From a virus, in IMG/VR virus record IMGVR_UViG_3300044981_000204, positions 56,022 to 120,021 of that record: a stretch of DNA of 64,000 nt; one strand, 5' to 3'. Position 1 is the stretch's first letter; every line of letters starts with the position of its first letter. Shown here piece after piece: positions 25,135-32,607 of this stretch. A program made the position numbers and the translations under genes. A model generated the notes under the pieces. That model saw only the letters and a program-made list of their open reading frames with translations. It was not told the origin of the DNA and did not search any database.

Positions 25135-25433
25135 AAGTCCATCATGAACCTGATCGCCATCGCCGCCACCTGCGCGGCCTCGACGCGCATCTTGGGCTTA
25201 GTCGAGTTCTTCGGAAAAGCCTTGACCTCGTCCCAGAGTTCGTCCAACTCCTCGAGTATCACGGCCCACCCCTCATGGACCGAGTTGAACCTCTCCCACC
25301 TCAAGGCTTTTTGCAGCTCCAAGACCACCTCAGCTAGGCACGGCTCGATGGTTAGGTCGTCGACGAGGGACCGCCTATTGGAGCTGCTCCTCGCCGAGCA
25401 CTCGGCGCAAGAACCACAGCTGCAGGAAGCCAT
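25128..25433 (-). CDS. MazG-like protein, 101 aa
   Basis: Cys-rich start (MASCSCGSCAECS) then a compact all-alpha domain: GWAVILEELDELWDEV (EExxE) and RVEAAQVAAMAIRFM. It is the third putative NTP-pyrophosphohydrolase in 2 kb. The N-terminal Cys cluster may add a metal site. The start codon abuts the stop of the preceding gene. Confidence 0.7.
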   Translation of the reverse strand: MASCSCGSCAECSARSSSNRRSLVDDLTIEPCLAEVVLELQKALRWERFNSVHEGWAVILEELDELWDEVKAFPKNSTKPKMRVEAAQVAAMAIRFMMDLC

Positions 25434-26095
25434 TAGAACGGGACCTCGTCGATTGGGTCAGCAGCCGGAGTCATTCCAAGTTGGACCAGCTCCGGTTCCG
25501 CCTGCATCCTTAGGTCCATGTTCCCCGTCGGGGTGGCCAAACCGGGGTTGAAGACCTCTTGCAGCTTACTAACGGGAGGTGGAGGAAGGTCAACTTGCCC
25601 GTGCTCCGTGCACCCGAGCCACTCAACCAACCCCTCCAGCTTGGAGGCGTACCTCACTTCCTTGGTCCAAAAGAAGACGTTCGGCCTCCCGCCAACCGCG
25701 ACCACGTTGACGCCCCTCCCTATAGCTATCCCGAGCTCCACGTGATAGCCACCACTAGACGAGGGCTCGTCCGAGAGGAGCACGACTGTGTCGGACCTTA
25801 GCACGTCCTCAACATCCACGTTGCCCCAGTGAGACTCATACTCGATCCACGGTCCCGATAGTTCGCTGGTCGGCTTGTCTGAGAAGTCCTTCCTGAGCCA
25901 TGAGCTAGTCACCGTGAACCCAGCGTCCTGCAGCTGCAGGGCGAACCTAGCGGCCTTCCCCTGGTTGGGGAGGGGAGCGGCCACGTAGATGTTCTTGGGC
26001 GGGACTGGGAACAGCCAGAGGCGGTCGTCCTCCTTCGCTTGTAGGGACAAGGGAAGGGGGCTTGACAGGAGCTTTAGCGGGAGTCTGTTAGCCAT
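25433..26095 (-). CDS. Nucleoside 2-deoxyribosyltransferase-like protein with SSB-type C-tail
   Basis: 220 aa from the ATG at 26093-26095. NIYVAAPLPNQGKAARFA opens the Rossmann-like fold; LRSDTVVLLSDEPSSSGGYH leads to VELGIAIGRGVNVVAVG, with the expected catalytic Glu. The family cleaves or transfers the glycosidic bond of deoxynucleosides. A ~50-residue linker follows, ending DPIDEVPF, strikingly like the tail of the phage SSB (DKEEVPF). This may recruit the enzyme to the replisome partners of SSB. Confidence 0.75.
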   Translation of the reverse strand: MANRLPLKLLSSPLPLSLQAKEDDRLWLFPVPPKNIYVAAPLPNQGKAARFALQLQDAGFTVTSSWLRKDFSDKPTSELSGPWIEYESHWGNVDVEDVLRSDTVVLLSDEPSSSGGYHVELGIAIGRGVNVVAVGGRPNVFFWTKEVRYASKLEGLVEWLGCTEHGQVDLPPPPVSKLQEVFNPGLATPTGNMDLRMQAEPELVQLGMTPAADPIDEVPF

Positions 26096-27102
26096 ATTCC
26101 TTCTTTTTTGCAAGAGTACAGTGGACCGTTCTCAAGCCTCGGGAGGCAGGAGTCGGTGTGCTGGTGTGAGTACCCCGAGAGCTGAAACCAGTCCTTGTGC
26201 TGGGACCAGGGGGTGGGGGCTTGCTCAAGCTTTGAGAATATACGCTCTTGGGCTTGGTCGTCCGAACTTAATTTCTTTTTAGTCAGGTGCCAGAGGCAGT
26301 TCCTGGCATGGGCGGGGAACAGCGGGGCGAAGACCACAGACAGCACGTTCGTGTCGTAGTAGTTCCTTAGCGCGGAGAAGATCGGTCGAAGGTCAGTGTC
26401 TGCAATCTTTTTTCCGGAGTCCTTGTCGTAGGTGGTGACGCAGGACAGTTGGTCTTGATAATCGGAAATTGAAGCAAACGTACCGTAGACTCCCTCGATC
26501 TTGTAGTTGAGGTCTTCAAGCAAGGAGCCAAGGGCATTGAATGTGCATTCAGACAAATGGTTGGCAGCCGCCGACCCGTTGTAACAAGGGGTCGAGATGA
26601 AGTAGTGGCAGTCGGGGGAAGTGGTAGCTTGGAAGTGCTGGAGCATCCGGCGACAGTGGGACGGAGTGACGTGCTCTAGGACCTCGAAGCAAACGAGTAC
26701 GTTGGGTAAAGCAAGAATGCCGCCTGTTCCCCCAACATATCCATCTTCCCTAATGCCGACATCTTCGGGCTCAAGATCACAGAAGTCGGTCTCCCACCAC
26801 ATCTTGATTGGGATCTTCTTATCTTGTAGCATCTCGGGGATGCTAACCCTATTGGCGTCGACCCCAACGTACTGCCTTGGGGTCATCTTATTGACGTACA
26901 GCAACTTAGCGAGAGGGAGTTCCTTTCCACACCCAACGTCAAGAACCAGGGCGTCCCTGTACCTATGGCCCTGGTTGAGGTACTTGGCCACGTGGGACCA
27001 CCTAAATGAGTGAGCAATGTAGTCCCTGTGGAGTAGTCCTCGCTCTTCGGCAGAGTCTAGGGACAAATACGTCTTATCTATTTCCCTGTTAGGATTCCTC
27101 AT
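26074..27102 (-). CDS. Class I SAM-dependent methyltransferase, 342 aa
   Basis: Motif I ALVLDVGCGKELPLAKLL, then YVGVDANRVSIPEM and LVCFEVLEHVTPSHCRRML: a type-11/UbiE-like Rossmann methyltransferase. The C-terminal ~130 residues have no recognised domain, with several His/Cys. Substrate unknown; DNA, nucleotide, sugar or small molecule are possible. It is first downstream of a good promoter-like motif at 27207-27218. Confidence 0.8.
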   Translation of the reverse strand: MRNPNREIDKTYLSLDSAEERGLLHRDYIAHSFRWSHVAKYLNQGHRYRDALVLDVGCGKELPLAKLLYVNKMTPRQYVGVDANRVSIPEMLQDKKIPIKMWWETDFCDLEPEDVGIREDGYVGGTGGILALPNVLVCFEVLEHVTPSHCRRMLQHFQATTSPDCHYFISTPCYNGSAAANHLSECTFNALGSLLEDLNYKIEGVYGTFASISDYQDQLSCVTTYDKDSGKKIADTDLRPIFSALRNYYDTNVLSVVFAPLFPAHARNCLWHLTKKKLSSDDQAQERIFSKLEQAPTPWSQHKDWFQLSGYSHQHTDSCLPRLENGPLYSCKKEGIWLTDSR

Positions 27103-27206
27103 GAAGTTTTAGCTATCCGTAATTTAGTGGTGAAAGTCATCGACTACTTTTCGTTTCTTTTTCTGCGTTGGCTTGTGGAGTTTCCACAAACAGGGCGTGA
27201 ATTTTC

Positions 27207-27218
27207 ATTATATGTCGG
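27207..27218 (-). promoter_or_regulatory. Promoter-like CCGACATATAAT
   Basis: The best -10 match in the - strand set (TATAAT) with the shared CCG three bases upstream. No clear -35. It lies in the 140-base gap before the methyltransferase gene. Confidence 0.5.
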
Positions 27219-27242
27219 AAAATGGGCCGTGGTCCAGGGGTG

Positions 27243-27707
27243 TTACTGTTGTGTTGCTAGTTCCCGAAGAAACTTTGACACGATGTCCCGATTTTCACGT
27301 CGATTGTACCAACGATTGATGCCGGAGGGATGCGGCACTACGCACATCTTCTGCGAGAGCACGTCCGCGTAGTTCTCCGGGTTCAGCAGTCGATAGAACT
27401 GCAAGTACTGGAAGTTCTTGGCCCCGAACGCCCTCGCCACGTTGGCGCCTAGCAGGACTACGGTCCTCCCGCGGAGTTGGGGAACCTTGCGTCGCGCGGC
27501 GGCCATCGCCACCAAGATGGGAAATCGGTCGCCACCTACGCCCTTGCCTGGCCACTCGTCCAGGACGTTGAGGAAGTCGTGCTGCTCCAGCATGTCCTCC
27601 TGGGTGGTATCGAGCAGCTCCGCTAGGAACTTGCCGCAGCGGCCGGAGAAGGGTCGGAGGGGGTCGGAGTCCCTGCTCGGTGCTTGACCAATGAAAAGGA
27701 TCTTCAC
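27243..27707 (-). CDS. Uracil-DNA glycosylase superfamily protein
   Basis: 154 aa. N-terminal ILFIGQAPSRDSDP followed by FSGRCGKFLAEL, and C-terminal VVPHPSGINRWYN, fit the UDG fold (family 4/Mug-like): the GxAP loop binds phosphate and HPSG is the second catalytic motif. Function as a base-excision enzyme is plausible; in phages with altered bases such proteins may instead act on modified bases. Confidence 0.72.
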   Translation of the reverse strand: MKILFIGQAPSRDSDPLRPFSGRCGKFLAELLDTTQEDMLEQHDFLNVLDEWPGKGVGGDRFPILVAMAAARRKVPQLRGRTVVLLGANVARAFGAKNFQYLQFYRLLNPENYADVLSQKMCVVPHPSGINRWYNRRENRDIVSKFLRELATQQ

Positions 27708-28267
27708 CTTAGGTCCAATTCCCAGGAAGCCCTCTGCTCAAGTATCGAGCGCGTGTTCGCATCGACCCTGAGGACCCACGGTTGCGGGTGTAACCGCATT
27801 AGCTCGTTGGTCTCCGGGTGCCTCTCCTCGTGGTAGGTCCACCGCTTTATGAAGAACTCAACCACCTCGTCCTTGGTCGCGGCCCTGTCGTCGAAGAGGT
27901 TGATCTCACGCAGCGGGAAGTCACCGGGCGCGTCCCAGAGCCTGTCAACGTATGCCACGGCTCGTGGCCTTACCAACTTCGGCGTGGCATTGACGAAGAT
28001 CCTTGAGCCAACGGCGGGGATGTACAGGGGGTTGTAGGTATCCTCACGCCAGTCCGAGTGGAGCAGATCCTGGTCATCGTCGCCTAACCCGGTGTCTTCA
28101 TCCTTTGGGCCTATGCTGAATGGCGTCACGCCGTCCCGCGAGTTCCATAGGTACTCCACGACCTTAGCATCCTTGCTCTGGTACTTCATCAGGCAGTAGG
28201 CCTCGAGGTGGTTGTGCTCGGGGATGCGAGAAACTGGCCCCACATCTGGAGGTCTTTTGTGCGGCAT
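27704..28267 (-). CDS. Hypothetical phage protein, 187 aa
   Basis: Starts ATG at 28267 right after the terminator U-run, with no Shine-Dalgarno, so it may be leaderless or poorly translated; an internal ATG is at 28187-28189. Motif HNHLEAYCLMKYQ near the N-terminus and WNSRDGVTPF are typical of an uncharacterised phage family. Overlaps the UDG gene by ATGA. Confidence 0.6.
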   Translation of the reverse strand: MPHKRPPDVGPVSRIPEHNHLEAYCLMKYQSKDAKVVEYLWNSRDGVTPFSIGPKDEDTGLGDDDQDLLHSDWREDTYNPLYIPAVGSRIFVNATPKLVRPRAVAYVDRLWDAPGDFPLREINLFDDRAATKDEVVEFFIKRWTYHEERHPETNELMRLHPQPWVLRVDANTRSILEQRASWELDLR

Positions 28268-28309
28268 ATAAAAAGCTCCGGTCCCCCGACCCCTAGGTCG
28301 GCGGACCGG
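28268..28309 (-). terminator. Rho-independent terminator
   Basis: On the - strand a GC-rich stem (CCGGTCC...GGACCGG extended by CGACC/GGTCG) with a short loop is followed by GCTTTTTA. It ends the transcript of the Lys/Ala-rich DNA-binding-like protein upstream. This is the clearest intrinsic terminator in the window. Confidence 0.8.
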
Positions 28310-28331
28310 AACAGTCTTGAAGGATCCCGAC

Positions 28332-28760
28332 CTAGGCGGCCTTCTCCTTCTCCTTGCCCTTGGCCGACTCCTTCTTGCCCTCGGTCTGTGGAGCGGCCGG
28401 AGCGGCCGGAGCCGTCTTGCTGCCGTCCTTGGCCGGCGCGGCCTTGGCCTCGGCCTTGGGCTTGTCCGGCACTTCGACCTCGACCTCGGTCGTCACCTTG
28501 TCCTCCTTGAGGATGCCGGCCTGCATGAGCTTGGGACGATAGAACCCGAGGATGCGCTCAGCTGTCTGATTGGTCTTGAGGCCCCCCTGCTCCGGAGGAC
28601 GCTTCAGCTGCGCCAAGAGCGCCTCGCGCTCCATCTTGCCCCCGGCCGCAGTGATCGTGTCGATGATCAGCTTGGACTGCGGGGGGCACTTCGTGTTTTC
28701 CTCCAGCTTCTTCAAGATGCTGTAGTACGTCTTAGTTTCTTTTCGTTTCTCAATCGCCAT
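28332..28760 (-). CDS. Repeated-family protein A: C-terminal module plus Lys/Ala-rich tail
   Basis: 142 aa from the ATG at 28758-28760 with AAGGAG upstream. Residues ~25-82 carry the shared module (PPQSKLIIDTITAAGG, then LKTNQTAERILGFYRPKLMQ, then AGILKE), likely a winged-helix-like DNA-binding unit. The last ~55 residues are Lys/Ala/Pro/Glu-rich and disordered, as in histone-like or nucleoid proteins. Related proteins are at 38.4, 41.8, 48.3, 50.0 and 61.5 kb. Function unknown. Confidence 0.65.
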   Translation of the reverse strand: MAIEKRKETKTYYSILKKLEENTKCPPQSKLIIDTITAAGGKMEREALLAQLKRPPEQGGLKTNQTAERILGFYRPKLMQAGILKEDKVTTEVEVEVPDKPKAEAKAAPAKDGSKTAPAAPAAPQTEGKKESAKGKEKEKAA

Positions 28761-28983
28761 GTTGTTGGCTCTCCTTGTGCTGAAATTGGGCTTTCCCCTA
28801 CACTCCCATAGTAGCATACTTCTGTTCGTCGCGAACGGGGAGTTGGTTGAAACCACCATATTCCCGATTCTTAGGTTGTTGGCCAACCTCTCAACGAGGA
28901 GAAGGTTGGGTCGACCGCCAACCTGGGCAATCCCCAGTGGTCGGGGGGTGTCGGGAGTAACACCTAGGACCAACCAAAGGGGC
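28761..28983. other. Intergenic region with leader and hairpins
   Basis: 223 bases. A TGCTACTATGG element (extended -10-like) lies around 28808-28818 on the - strand. CAACCT...AGGTTG and GGTTG/CAACC inverted segments near 28870-28930 could fold. The frame of protein A stays open through it but the start and SD argue against coding. Confidence 0.4.
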
Positions 28984-29172
28984 CTAACTTGGCCAAACCT
29001 TGTTGGTCGCTCTCGGCGAGGTCGGGGCGTCGTCGGACCTTGGGTCGCGCGGACGACCCGGGGCGTAGGTGGGAGCGGCCGGCAGCCGCCCCTCTCGCTT
29101 CACCTTGGCCATCTTCAGCCGGTGCTGCCTTGACAGCTTATCCTTCCTGAGGTCGCGGTCGTCGTTTGTCAT
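28984..29172 (-). CDS. Small basic hypothetical protein, 62 aa
   Basis: Start ATG at 29170-29172 gives MTNDDRDLRKDKLSRQHRL, then KMAKVKREGRLPA; a longer start at 29217 is possible. Strongly basic, probably RNA- or DNA-binding. No good SD for the short form. A promoter-like TGGTACAAT is at 29260-29268. Confidence 0.45.
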   Translation of the reverse strand: MTNDDRDLRKDKLSRQHRLKMAKVKREGRLPAAPTYAPGRPRDPRSDDAPTSPRATNKVWPS

Positions 29173-29259
29173 GTCTTTGCGAAGGTGGCCCCGACCGCCT
29201 AGGATCGGGGCCCGCACAAGTTGGAAGGAGTCGGGGCCCCGCCGAGCACCGACGGCTCC

Positions 29260-29268
29260 ATTGTACCA
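29260..29268 (-). promoter_or_regulatory. Extended -10 TGGTACAAT
   Basis: Same TGGTACAAT core as at 32571, 37811 and 50491, followed by GGAGCC. It precedes the small basic gene. Confidence 0.4.
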
Positions 29269-29298
29269 TCGATAGTTGTGGCGCGGTCGGGGATTGTG

Positions 29299-30381
29299 CT
29301 AGCTCGTGGCTTCCACTAGCTGGAGTGCCCTACCAAGGGCCTCCTTCTTTTGGGCCGCCTTGGGGCCGAACCAAGAGCTATAGAGGGCGTTGTCCCTGTC
29401 CCTTCCCGACAAGTGGTCGAGGTAGTAGCTCACCGCGTTGTAGGCTCCCCAGGCAGTCCCCCTGGAACTTTCCAGGTCCGCGCCGGGTTGGCTGGATACG
29501 GCCCTGTACGTGTCGAACGCCACGCGCTTCAGCTTCTGGGGATCCAGCTTCGGGGCATTCGCCGCGACCAGCTGCGTCGCTTGGTCGCGCTCGGGCTGTC
29601 GGTAGAAGCCCTTGCCGAACTGCTCCGTTACCAGGTCCTTCTGGAAGATGTCCGCTATGTACCTAACCACGACCTCGTCGCTGATCTTGGTAGACGCTAG
29701 GGTCTTCGCCTTCTCCTCGAAGGCCTCGAACAGCTCGGTCGCGATGCCTAGGGTGGTCAAGGCCTCTTGCTCAACCTCCTCGTCGAACGCGCGGATGTGT
29801 GGCATCCGGAAGCCTCGGCCATACGTAGATTCGTTCATGGCCATCGCGAAGGTATTGCTGCAGATGACGCGCACGGTGACGAACTTGATCACCAGCGCTT
29901 TGCCCCAGACGTGGGGCAGCGAGAACAAGAGGTAGCCCCATACCTCGTCCCCTCCGGGAAGGACGAACGACGACATCAGCTTGGCGAGGACCCAGACCTG
30001 CCTACCTCCCTGCAAGGCCCCGGCGGTCTCCATCACCATCTTGCCGGCGTCCGTGAACTTCTTGAAGAAGTCGAACGCGGTCGAGTTCTGGGTGACGACG
30101 TAGTCCTTCCCCGCTGGACCGAAGATGCGGTTGTCGAGGTCCCTGACCAAGGAGAAATGCTCGGTGACGGGGATAACCTTGCCGCCCAACCTGACATAGT
30201 CCTCCAACGTAGGAGATTCCCCGATGCCCCCCATGGTGTCGGGGCACCACTGAGGCCTCTTGCTCACGGTCCATCCAAGCTTTGAGGCGATGATCATTTC
30301 CTCAGGCGTCGAGTTGTGGTCTATGGGGTGCCCGAGTCCCTGCCAAGGGGTGCGTTGGGCGAAAGTTTCTGGTAAAGACAT
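29299..30381 (-). CDS. DUF932/TIGR03299-like phage/plasmid protein
   Basis: 360 aa from the ATG at 30379-30381 (AGGAG ten bases upstream). TPWQGLGHPIDHNSTPEEMI at the start, a middle CSNTFAMAMNES and the end FDTYRAVSSQPGA...GTAWGAYNAVSYYLDH are typical of this family, common on phages and plasmids, with unknown biochemical role. It is transcribed separately from the genes upstream: a palindrome/terminator at 30433-30448 intervenes. Confidence 0.82.
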   Translation of the reverse strand: MSLPETFAQRTPWQGLGHPIDHNSTPEEMIIASKLGWTVSKRPQWCPDTMGGIGESPTLEDYVRLGGKVIPVTEHFSLVRDLDNRIFGPAGKDYVVTQNSTAFDFFKKFTDAGKMVMETAGALQGGRQVWVLAKLMSSFVLPGGDEVWGYLLFSLPHVWGKALVIKFVTVRVICSNTFAMAMNESTYGRGFRMPHIRAFDEEVEQEALTTLGIATELFEAFEEKAKTLASTKISDEVVVRYIADIFQKDLVTEQFGKGFYRQPERDQATQLVAANAPKLDPQKLKRVAFDTYRAVSSQPGADLESSRGTAWGAYNAVSYYLDHLSGRDRDNALYSSWFGPKAAQKKEALGRALQLVEATS

Positions 30382-30432
30382 GTTGATGTTTTCTCCTAGG
30401 TACCACATTATGACGGAAAAAACAAACTAGTT

Positions 30433-30448
30433 CGGGGAATTTTCCCCG
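30433..30448 (-). terminator. Palindromic hairpin CGGGGAAAATTCCCCG
   Basis: Perfect 16-base palindrome followed on the - strand by AACTAGTTTGTTTTTTCC, a T-rich run, in the gap after the 52-aa gene. Probably an intrinsic terminator; a role as an operator for the DUF932 gene is the alternative. Confidence 0.6.
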
Positions 30449-30469
30449 GTTTTATGGGCCGTCATTTTA

Positions 30470-30628
30470 CTAATTCAGACTGAACCAGAACATCGCCCTC
30501 CATCCCCGACCAACCGCGAACTGGCCAGCGCAATAGCCCCTGCAGAACTTGCACCCGCATGGAAGGAGCCAGTTGATTAGGACGTATGGCCTTGCCCTAG
30601 ATAGGCTAATTGCTTGGCGGTCGGTCAT
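30470..30628 (-). CDS. Tiny Cys-rich protein, 52 aa
   Basis: ATG at 30626-30628, TAG at 30470-30472. LINWLLPCGCKFCRGYCAGQ holds four Cys in nine residues, probably a zinc site; the flanks are basic and aromatic. Lies just before a terminator. No strong SD is visible. Confidence 0.5.
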   Translation of the reverse strand: MTDRQAISLSRARPYVLINWLLPCGCKFCRGYCAGQFAVGRGWRAMFWFSLN

Positions 30629-30690
30629 GAGTGGCACGCGCAGTGGCACCCGGGAACAACGCCTTGGTAGAATTTCTCATAGGGGCAGCC

Positions 30691-30819
30691 TCAAGCCTCA
30701 CAACCTTCCCCGATCTTGCAGGTTGGCCTCTGCTCGGGCGGCGCGTTGCCGAGGGACCAACAGACGCGTCCCCACCACCCCAAGAACAACCCAACGATAA
30801 GCCACATAACGTACGGCAC
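30691..30819 (-). CDS. Tiny membrane protein, 42 aa
   Basis: GTG at 30817-30819 with AGGAGG eight bases upstream (formed by the last codons of the previous gene). VMWLIVGLFLGWWGRVCWSL is one transmembrane helix; the tail is polar with two Cys. Position two genes from the M15 peptidase group makes a lysis-associated role conceivable. A GTG at 30828 could add three residues. Confidence 0.55.
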   Translation of the reverse strand: MPYVMWLIVGLFLGWWGRVCWSLGNAPPEQRPTCKIGEGCEA

Positions 30820-30824
30820 TATGC

Positions 30825-31142
30825 TCACCTCCTTGCGCTAATTCTTGCCACGGCATCGATGCAGACGTCGGACCACTTGAGGTGCCCGACCATGCTAGCT
30901 AATTTAATGCGAACCGCTCTCCTTACCTCCTCGATCCTTTGGGCGGAGGTGCCGTATGAGTAGCTCGTGCAGTAACTGCAGTTGTAACCCTTGTCGGCTG
31001 CCGAACTAAGGACGTCGTCCAACCCCCTTGACTCTTGGGTTACCTGCAGAGTGGGGGACACCAGGAAGAGGAACTTCTCCCCCGAAAGCTCGGAGCACCT
31101 GTGGGCGTCTTCCACCTCGACAGCTAGCCACGTGGCTAGCAA
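30825..31142 (-). CDS. Hypothetical protein, 105 aa
   Basis: Start at 31142 overlaps the upstream stop. Contains KGYNCSYCTSYSYG and a helical C-terminus (IEEVRRAVRIKLASMV). Its 3' end supplies the SD for the membrane protein. Unrecognised. Confidence 0.5.
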   Translation of the reverse strand: MLATWLAVEVEDAHRCSELSGEKFLFLVSPTLQVTQESRGLDDVLSSAADKGYNCSYCTSYSYGTSAQRIEEVRRAVRIKLASMVGHLKWSDVCIDAVARISARR

Positions 31143-31378
31143 CCGACTTCCTTCTCCTGCTCTAAGTAGGCGGCATAGACCGCCTCGTCGTCCTTTTTCT
31201 GCTGCTCCAAGTACTCCGCGTGCTTCACCTGGTCTATCCCCGTGAACTCACATCCTTCGCACCCCTCGCCGCCGCATCCTTCGTGGTACAAGTCCTCCGG
31301 CAGTTCTCCCTTGAATTGATCTTCACCGTAGTTGCCGGTGATGTACCTGTCGAGGGCGTGGGACATGGTCCTATCCAT
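31136..31378 (-). CDS. Small acidic phage protein, 80 aa
   Basis: ATG at 31376-31378 with AGGAGG six bases upstream. MDRTMSHALDRYITGNYGED is a start seen in many phage small proteins; then CGGEGCEGCE, a Cys-Gly cluster that could bind metal. Ends in a Glu/Lys-rich helix. Confidence 0.6.
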   Translation of the reverse strand: MDRTMSHALDRYITGNYGEDQFKGELPEDLYHEGCGGEGCEGCEFTGIDQVKHAEYLEQQKKDDEAVYAAYLEQEKEVGC

Positions 31379-31475
31379 GAGGTTCCTCCTAGACCAAAGT
31401 GGCGATGAAGCGCCAAGCTGACGTGGTGACTGGAAAAGCACGAGCGGTCCGGATCACCTTTCTTCCTCGGCTTTC

Positions 31476-31658
31476 TCAGTTATCGATCGGTTCCCTTCGC
31501 ATGTACTCCTCAAACGGCGGTGGAACTTCCCCGCGCTGGTGGAAGCAGCACATGCTCGACTCCGGCCAGTTTGACTTGTACTCGCAGTCTGGCACCGCGC
31601 AGTTGGGCCACGAGTCGCTCAACCCATCCGTGAAGACCTTAAGTTCTTCTTGGGTCAT
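31476..31658 (-). CDS. Small Cys-containing protein, 60 aa
   Basis: ATG overlaps the M15 peptidase stop as ATGA. AVPDCEYKSN and ESSMCCFHQRG give three Cys and one His, a possible zinc finger. Probably co-translated with the peptidase. Confidence 0.5.
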   Translation of the reverse strand: MTQEELKVFTDGLSDSWPNCAVPDCEYKSNWPESSMCCFHQRGEVPPPFEEYMRREPIDN

Positions 31659-32215
31659 ACCTCGTACCTATCGGCCATCAGCCCCTCCACGTCCCCCCAC
31701 GAGTCGCAGTACCCCCTCACCATGAGGGGTGTCTGCTTGGGGCTCAGCTGGGCGTGGTGGTGCCTCCCGCCCGGCGTCCATCCGCTATTCTTGTAGGCGT
31801 GGTAAAGTCCCACGCGCTGGCACGCCTCCACCACGGAGGCCATGAGCGAACCCTCCCACACCAGGCGACCCCGCACGACCGGGCACAGGTCCACCGCCTC
31901 CCCGTGCTGGTGCCAGTCCTGGCCGGGCAGGTGGGCAGCCCCGCGAGGCCCAAGCCCCGCCCACTCGTCCCTCAACATGGCGGCTAGCCGGGGCGCGCCT
32001 GCCATCATCTTCCTAGCGTCGGCTAGCTCAACGAGGGACCTAGGTCTGCACCAGGCCCTCGCCTGGGCCAGTGGTCCCCTGACCGTGGTACTGACCCATA
32101 CCTCGACCTTGTTGGGGTCGGTCCTTAGCCGCTCGATCAACTCCTCCAGCTTCTCCTGGAGCTCAGGAAGTAGGAGCAGCGTGTCGCGGGACTCAACGTC
32201 CGGTGGAAGCTTCAA
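31655..32215 (-). CDS. M15-type peptidoglycan peptidase (endolysin candidate)
   Basis: 186 aa from a TTG at 32213-32215; the frame is open further to 32257. DWHQHGEAVDLCPV carries the zinc His and Asp of the SxHxxGxAxD motif, and GGRHHHAQL supplies the third ligand region. TTVRGPLAQARAW resembles the upstream substrate loop of VanY/L-alanyl-D-glutamate peptidases. Probably the lysis enzyme, cutting cross-links in the cell wall; no export signal is seen, so a holin or similar would be needed. Confidence 0.75.
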   Translation of the reverse strand: MKLPPDVESRDTLLLLPELQEKLEELIERLRTDPNKVEVWVSTTVRGPLAQARAWCRPRSLVELADARKMMAGAPRLAAMLRDEWAGLGPRGAAHLPGQDWHQHGEAVDLCPVVRGRLVWEGSLMASVVEACQRVGLYHAYKNSGWTPGGRHHHAQLSPKQTPLMVRGYCDSWGDVEGLMADRYEV

Positions 32216-32540
32216 GCAGCGGGTTATCCTCCCCCGGCCCCACGTTGACCGACTCAAGCTGCCGCTGGCTCACGGCGAACTGCCTCAGGAGTGCCTCTAT
32301 CTTTGGATCTATCTCAGACCACTCGAACAGGTCCCCCTTGGTGGCCATGAGGAGGTACGGAAACACGTGCACCTGCACAACCCCCCTGACCTCGAGCACC
32401 AACCGCCCAAAGGCCCCGACCTCGTCGACGTCGCCCCTGCCTCCCCTCTCGGGCCCGGACGAGAGCTCGAACCTTGTGTGGTACACCTTCACGTTGGGGT
32501 CGTGCGTTGCTTGGATCGCTATGTCTGCCATCGTGGACAT
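32193..32540 (-). CDS. Hypothetical protein, 115 aa
   Basis: Begins MSTMADIAIQATHDPNVKVY. Alternating hydrophobic strands (VEVRGV region, LVLEVRGVVQVHVFPYLLMA) suggest a beta domain. A promoter-like CCGTGGTACAAT at 32571-32582 and a GGAGGAGG SD precede it. Overlaps the peptidase gene. Confidence 0.5.
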   Translation of the reverse strand: MSTMADIAIQATHDPNVKVYHTRFELSSGPERGGRGDVDEVGAFGRLVLEVRGVVQVHVFPYLLMATKGDLFEWSEIDPKIEALLRQFAVSQRQLESVNVGPGEDNPLLEASTGR

Positions 32541-32570
32541 GGGGGCTGGAGTCCTCCTCCACTCAATGAC

Positions 32571-32582
32571 ATTGTACCACGG
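32571..32582 (-). promoter_or_regulatory. Promoter-like CCGTGGTACAAT
   Basis: Identical 12-mer to those at 37811 and 50491. A second, similar TGGTAAAAT lies 35 bases upstream. It would drive the 115-aa protein and the M15 peptidase. Confidence 0.5.
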
Positions 32583-32607
32583 AACAAATCTTGAGGGACC
32601 GGGAATT

